Assembly (NCBI RefSeq): GCF_001514265.1
Contig: NZ_KQ948989.1
Coordinates: forward strand, 815,610 to 879,609
Direction: 5' to 3'
DNA from: Streptomyces resistomycificus
GTDB taxonomy: Bacteria > Actinomycetota > Actinomycetes > Streptomycetales > Streptomycetaceae
DNA length: 64,000 nucleotides
Part shown: positions 61,871 through 64,000 of the stretch, one piece after another
Layout of the letters: every line of letters begins with the position of its first letter
How positions within the stretch are numbered: the stretch's first letter is position 1
Notes under the pieces: generated by a model
The model's input: only the letters and a program-made list of their open reading frames with translations
What the model was told of the DNA's origin: nothing
Databases searched by the model: none
Position numbers and translations under genes: made by a program

Positions 61871-62380
61871 ATGCTGACGGTCATGAGGCGGACATCCTTT
61901 GCGCACTGGCCCTGTTCGATCGCGCGCACCATGGACTTGCTCGGGGACTGGTGGACGCCGTTGGTGCTGCGTGAGGCGTTCTACGGGATCCGGCGGTTCG
62001 ACGCGTTCCAGGTGTCACTGGGGATCGCGCGCAACACATTGACGGACCGGTTGCGCCGGCTGGTGGACGAGGGGCTGCTGGAGAAACGGCCGTACCAGAC
62101 GGAGCCGGTTCGGTACGACTACGTGCTCACGGAGAAGGGGCGCGACTTCTACGGTGTGCTGCTGGTGATGAACCGGTGGGGGGACCGCTGGCTGTCCGGT
62201 GAAGAGGGCCCTCCGGTAGTCATGCATCACGAGGTCTGCGGACAGGAAGCCCATGCCGAGGTGGTGTGTTCTTCCTGCGGCGAGCAGATGACCGCGGAGA
62301 ACACCAGTCCTCGGATGGGCCCCGGCTATCCGCCACATCTGGCCGAACGGCCGGATGTGCGGGAGCGTTTCGCCGGCTGA
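61871..62380 (+). CDS. HxlR-family regulator with C-terminal cysteine cluster
   Basis: This 169-residue winged-helix regulator has the core FAHWPCSIARTMDLLGDWWTPLVLREAFYGIRRFDAFQ with the sensor Cys. The C-terminal extension carries four more cysteines (HHEVCGQEAHAEVVCSSCGEQM) resembling a zinc ribbon. ATG 61871 is chosen; ATG 61883 is equally possible, and the open frame from 61823 starts inside the promoter. It is divergent from the SDR and upstream of the SRPBCC gene. Confidence 0.88.
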   Translation: MLTVMRRTSFAHWPCSIARTMDLLGDWWTPLVLREAFYGIRRFDAFQVSLGIARNTLTDRLRRLVDEGLLEKRPYQTEPVRYDYVLTEKGRDFYGVLLVMNRWGDRWLSGEEGPPVVMHHEVCGQEAHAEVVCSSCGEQMTAENTSPRMGPGYPPHLAERPDVRERFAG

Positions 62381-62494
62381 CTCAGCGGCTCTGCCGGGGC
62401 TGCGGTTTCCCTTGACATGCGAGTCTATCTACGCAACTTTACTGGTCACGTCTGGTCGTGGAAGTTCTCGGATCGGCATGGAGGCTGCAGGAAC

Positions 62495-63028
62495 ATGGAG
62501 TGGACAGGCGCGCGCTATGCGGACAAGCCGACGGTGGAGGTCCGCACCTGGATCGCTGCTCCGCCCGAACAGGTGTGGACGCTCGTGTCCGACATCGAGC
62601 TGATGCCGCGTATGAGCTCCGAACTGCAGCACGTCGAATGGCTGGACGGCAGGACCGCCCCTGCTCTGGGAGCCAGGTTCATCGGCCGGAGCAAGCACGA
62701 GGCACTCGGGGAGTGGACCACCACATCCCACATCGTCGAGTACGAGCCGCCGAGGCTGCTTGCCTGGGGCGTCGAGAACCCGCAGAACCCAACGGCGATC
62801 TGGCGGTTCACGTTGGAGCCGCAGGGCGGTGGCACTCTGCTGAGCGAATGGATGCAGATGGGGCCGGCCCCTTCGGGCCTCTCCTTCGCCATCGATCGCA
62901 TGCCGGAGAAGGAGCAGAAGATCGTCTTCGTGCGCATGCGGGAGTTCGAGGCCAACATGACCATCACCCTCGAAGAGATCAAGAAGCTGGCCGAGAGGGC
63001 CCGGCCCGCGGGCGAGGCGAGGCTCTGA
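62495..63028 (+). CDS. SRPBCC-family protein (polyketide cyclase/START-like)
   Basis: This 177-residue protein has a START/Bet v1-like helix-grip fold: TVEVRTWIAAPPEQVWTLVSDIELMPRMSSEL at the N-terminus and TLLSEWMQMGPAPSG before the C-terminal helix. It binds a hydrophobic ligand and could act as cyclase, dehydratase or carrier. ATG 62495 follows GCAGG; the longer frame from 62417 lacks a ribosome site. Its stop shares one base with the next start. Confidence 0.85.
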   Translation: MEWTGARYADKPTVEVRTWIAAPPEQVWTLVSDIELMPRMSSELQHVEWLDGRTAPALGARFIGRSKHEALGEWTTTSHIVEYEPPRLLAWGVENPQNPTAIWRFTLEPQGGGTLLSEWMQMGPAPSGLSFAIDRMPEKEQKIVFVRMREFEANMTITLEEIKKLAERARPAGEARL

Positions 63029-64000
63029 TGCGTACCTCCACCACGATCGAAGCTTCCGGGAGCGACTGGCGGGAGATCGTCGCCTATGTCACCGAGGCGG
63101 AGAAGCTCGGTCTCGACATCTGCTGGGTGGCGGAGGCGTGGGGCTCCGAGGCTCCCTCGCCGTTGGGCTACCTCGCGGCGAAGACCGAGCGCATGCTCCT
63201 CGGATCCGGAATCATCCAACTCGGCACCCGCACGCCGATGGCCATCGCCCGCGCCGCGATCACACTGTCGCAGATCTCCCAGGGGCGCTTCCTTCTCGGA
63301 CTGGGCCCCTCCGGGCCGCAGGTGATCGAGGGGCTGCACGGCGTGCCCTTCGCCCGGCCGCTGGTGCGGATGCGGGAGACCGTCGAGATCGTGCGGGAGG
63401 CCGCCGCGGGCGGCAAAGTCTCCTACTCAGGACAGGAGTTCCGGATTCCACTGCCGGGCGCGGAGGCGAAGCCCATGCGTCTGTCGATGCGTGCCGAGCA
63501 TGACATTCCGGTCTACCTCGCCACCCTCTCGCCGAAGATGCTGCACCTGACCGGTGAGATCGCCGATGGGTGGCTGGGCACCAGTTTCGTGCCCGAGGGC
63601 GCCAAGGAGGCGTACTTCGACCACCTGGACCAGGGCCTGGCCGCCGCCGGTCGCGCCCGTGCCGACCTCGACATCTGCCAAGGTGCCGAGGTCGCCTTCG
63701 CGGACGACGAGGACGCGCTGAGCGCGATGGTGGCCGGACGCAAGAAGGAACTGGCCTTCAGCCTCGGCGGCATGGGTTCCGCGTCCACGAACTTCTACAA
63801 CAACGCCTACAGCCGCCAGGGTTGGGCCGAGGTGGCGGCCGAAGTCCGGACGCGATGGCAGGCTGGGGACCGGGACGGCGCGGCCGGCTTGGTCACCGAC
63901 GAAATGGTCCTGGCGACCACTCTGATCGGAACCGAGGCCATGGTGCGCCAGCGGCTGCGTGTGTGGCGCGACGCCGGTGTGGACACCGTACGTTTTTATC
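63028..64000 (+). CDS. LLM-class flavin-dependent oxidoreductase (runs off window)
   Basis: This luciferase-like oxidoreductase is probably F420-dependent. The first 324 residues are in the window. Family signs are WVAEAWGSEAPSPLGYLAAKT near the N-terminus, GSGIIQLGTRTP, and GRFLLGLGPSGPQVIEGLHGVPF. The start overlaps the SRPBCC stop by one base, so the two are co-translated. The partner protein suggests a hydrophobic, possibly isoprenoid or sterol-like, substrate for the pair. Confidence 0.9.
   Translation, partial: MRTSTTIEASGSDWREIVAYVTEAEKLGLDICWVAEAWGSEAPSPLGYLAAKTERMLLGSGIIQLGTRTPMAIARAAITLSQISQGRFLLGLGPSGPQVIEGLHGVPFARPLVRMRETVEIVREAAAGGKVSYSGQEFRIPLPGAEAKPMRLSMRAEHDIPVYLATLSPKMLHLTGEIADGWLGTSFVPEGAKEAYFDHLDQGLAAAGRARADLDICQGAEVAFADDEDALSAMVAGRKKELAFSLGGMGSASTNFYNNAYSRQGWAEVAAEVRTRWQAGDRDGAAGLVTDEMVLATTLIGTEAMVRQRLRVWRDAGVDTVRFY

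Overview
The window is about 70% GC, its genes start with ATG, GTG or TTG behind purine-rich ribosome sites, and it carries DmdR-type iron boxes, an MbtH-dependent NRPS and several TetR and HxlR regulators. All of this points to a Streptomyces chromosome (established knowledge plus inference).

Region 1 (1-26840) is a hydroxamate siderophore locus. It holds an N5-hydroxyornithine formyltransferase (cut by the window edge), an ornithine N5-monooxygenase, a siderophore-binding lipoprotein, a 4778-residue four-module NRPS, MbtH, a heterodimeric ABC transporter, two FecCD permeases, an uptake ATPase, an amidohydrolase of the formamide-deformylase type and an 81-residue protein of unknown function. 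Specificity residues that I read by hand give Ser for module 2 and N5-hydroxyornithine for module 3. Modules 1 and 4 carry near-identical but unfamiliar codes. The order X-Ser-hOrn-X, together with a formyltransferase instead of an acetyltransferase, fits foroxymithine, the formylated relative of erythrochelin. Three iron boxes sit in the two divergent promoter regions.

Region 2 (26961-32796) is mixed: a lipoprotein, a DJ-1/PfpI protein, a small membrane protein, a cysteine-rich four-helix bundle protein, an acyl-CoA dehydrogenase and a PucR/CdaR-type regulator.

Region 3 (33019-47422) is a stress island. A compact dnaK-grpE-dnaJ(cbpA)-cbpM-clpB-trx run continues into a UBP-type zinc finger and an unusual cyclic-nucleotide-binding/thioredoxin-reductase-like fusion. 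After it come a broken Hsp20 gene, a DUF2267 protein, a SpoIIE-type phosphatase, a DUF1931 histone-fold protein and a membrane protein.

Region 4 (47423-52483) holds two closely related TetR regulators, an HxlR regulator, a PaaI-type thioesterase and an Old Yellow Enzyme, with several decayed gene pieces. Three copies of one operator-like palindrome suggest a shared regulon.

Region 5 (52484-64000) is a catabolic set: a propionyl/acetyl-CoA synthetase, hydrolases, an acyl-CoA ligase, a crotonase, an SDR, an SRPBCC protein and a LLM-class flavin oxidoreductase (cut by the window edge). It includes its own TetR gene and a second operator found at two promoters. No tRNA, rRNA, CRISPR array or intact insertion sequence was seen.
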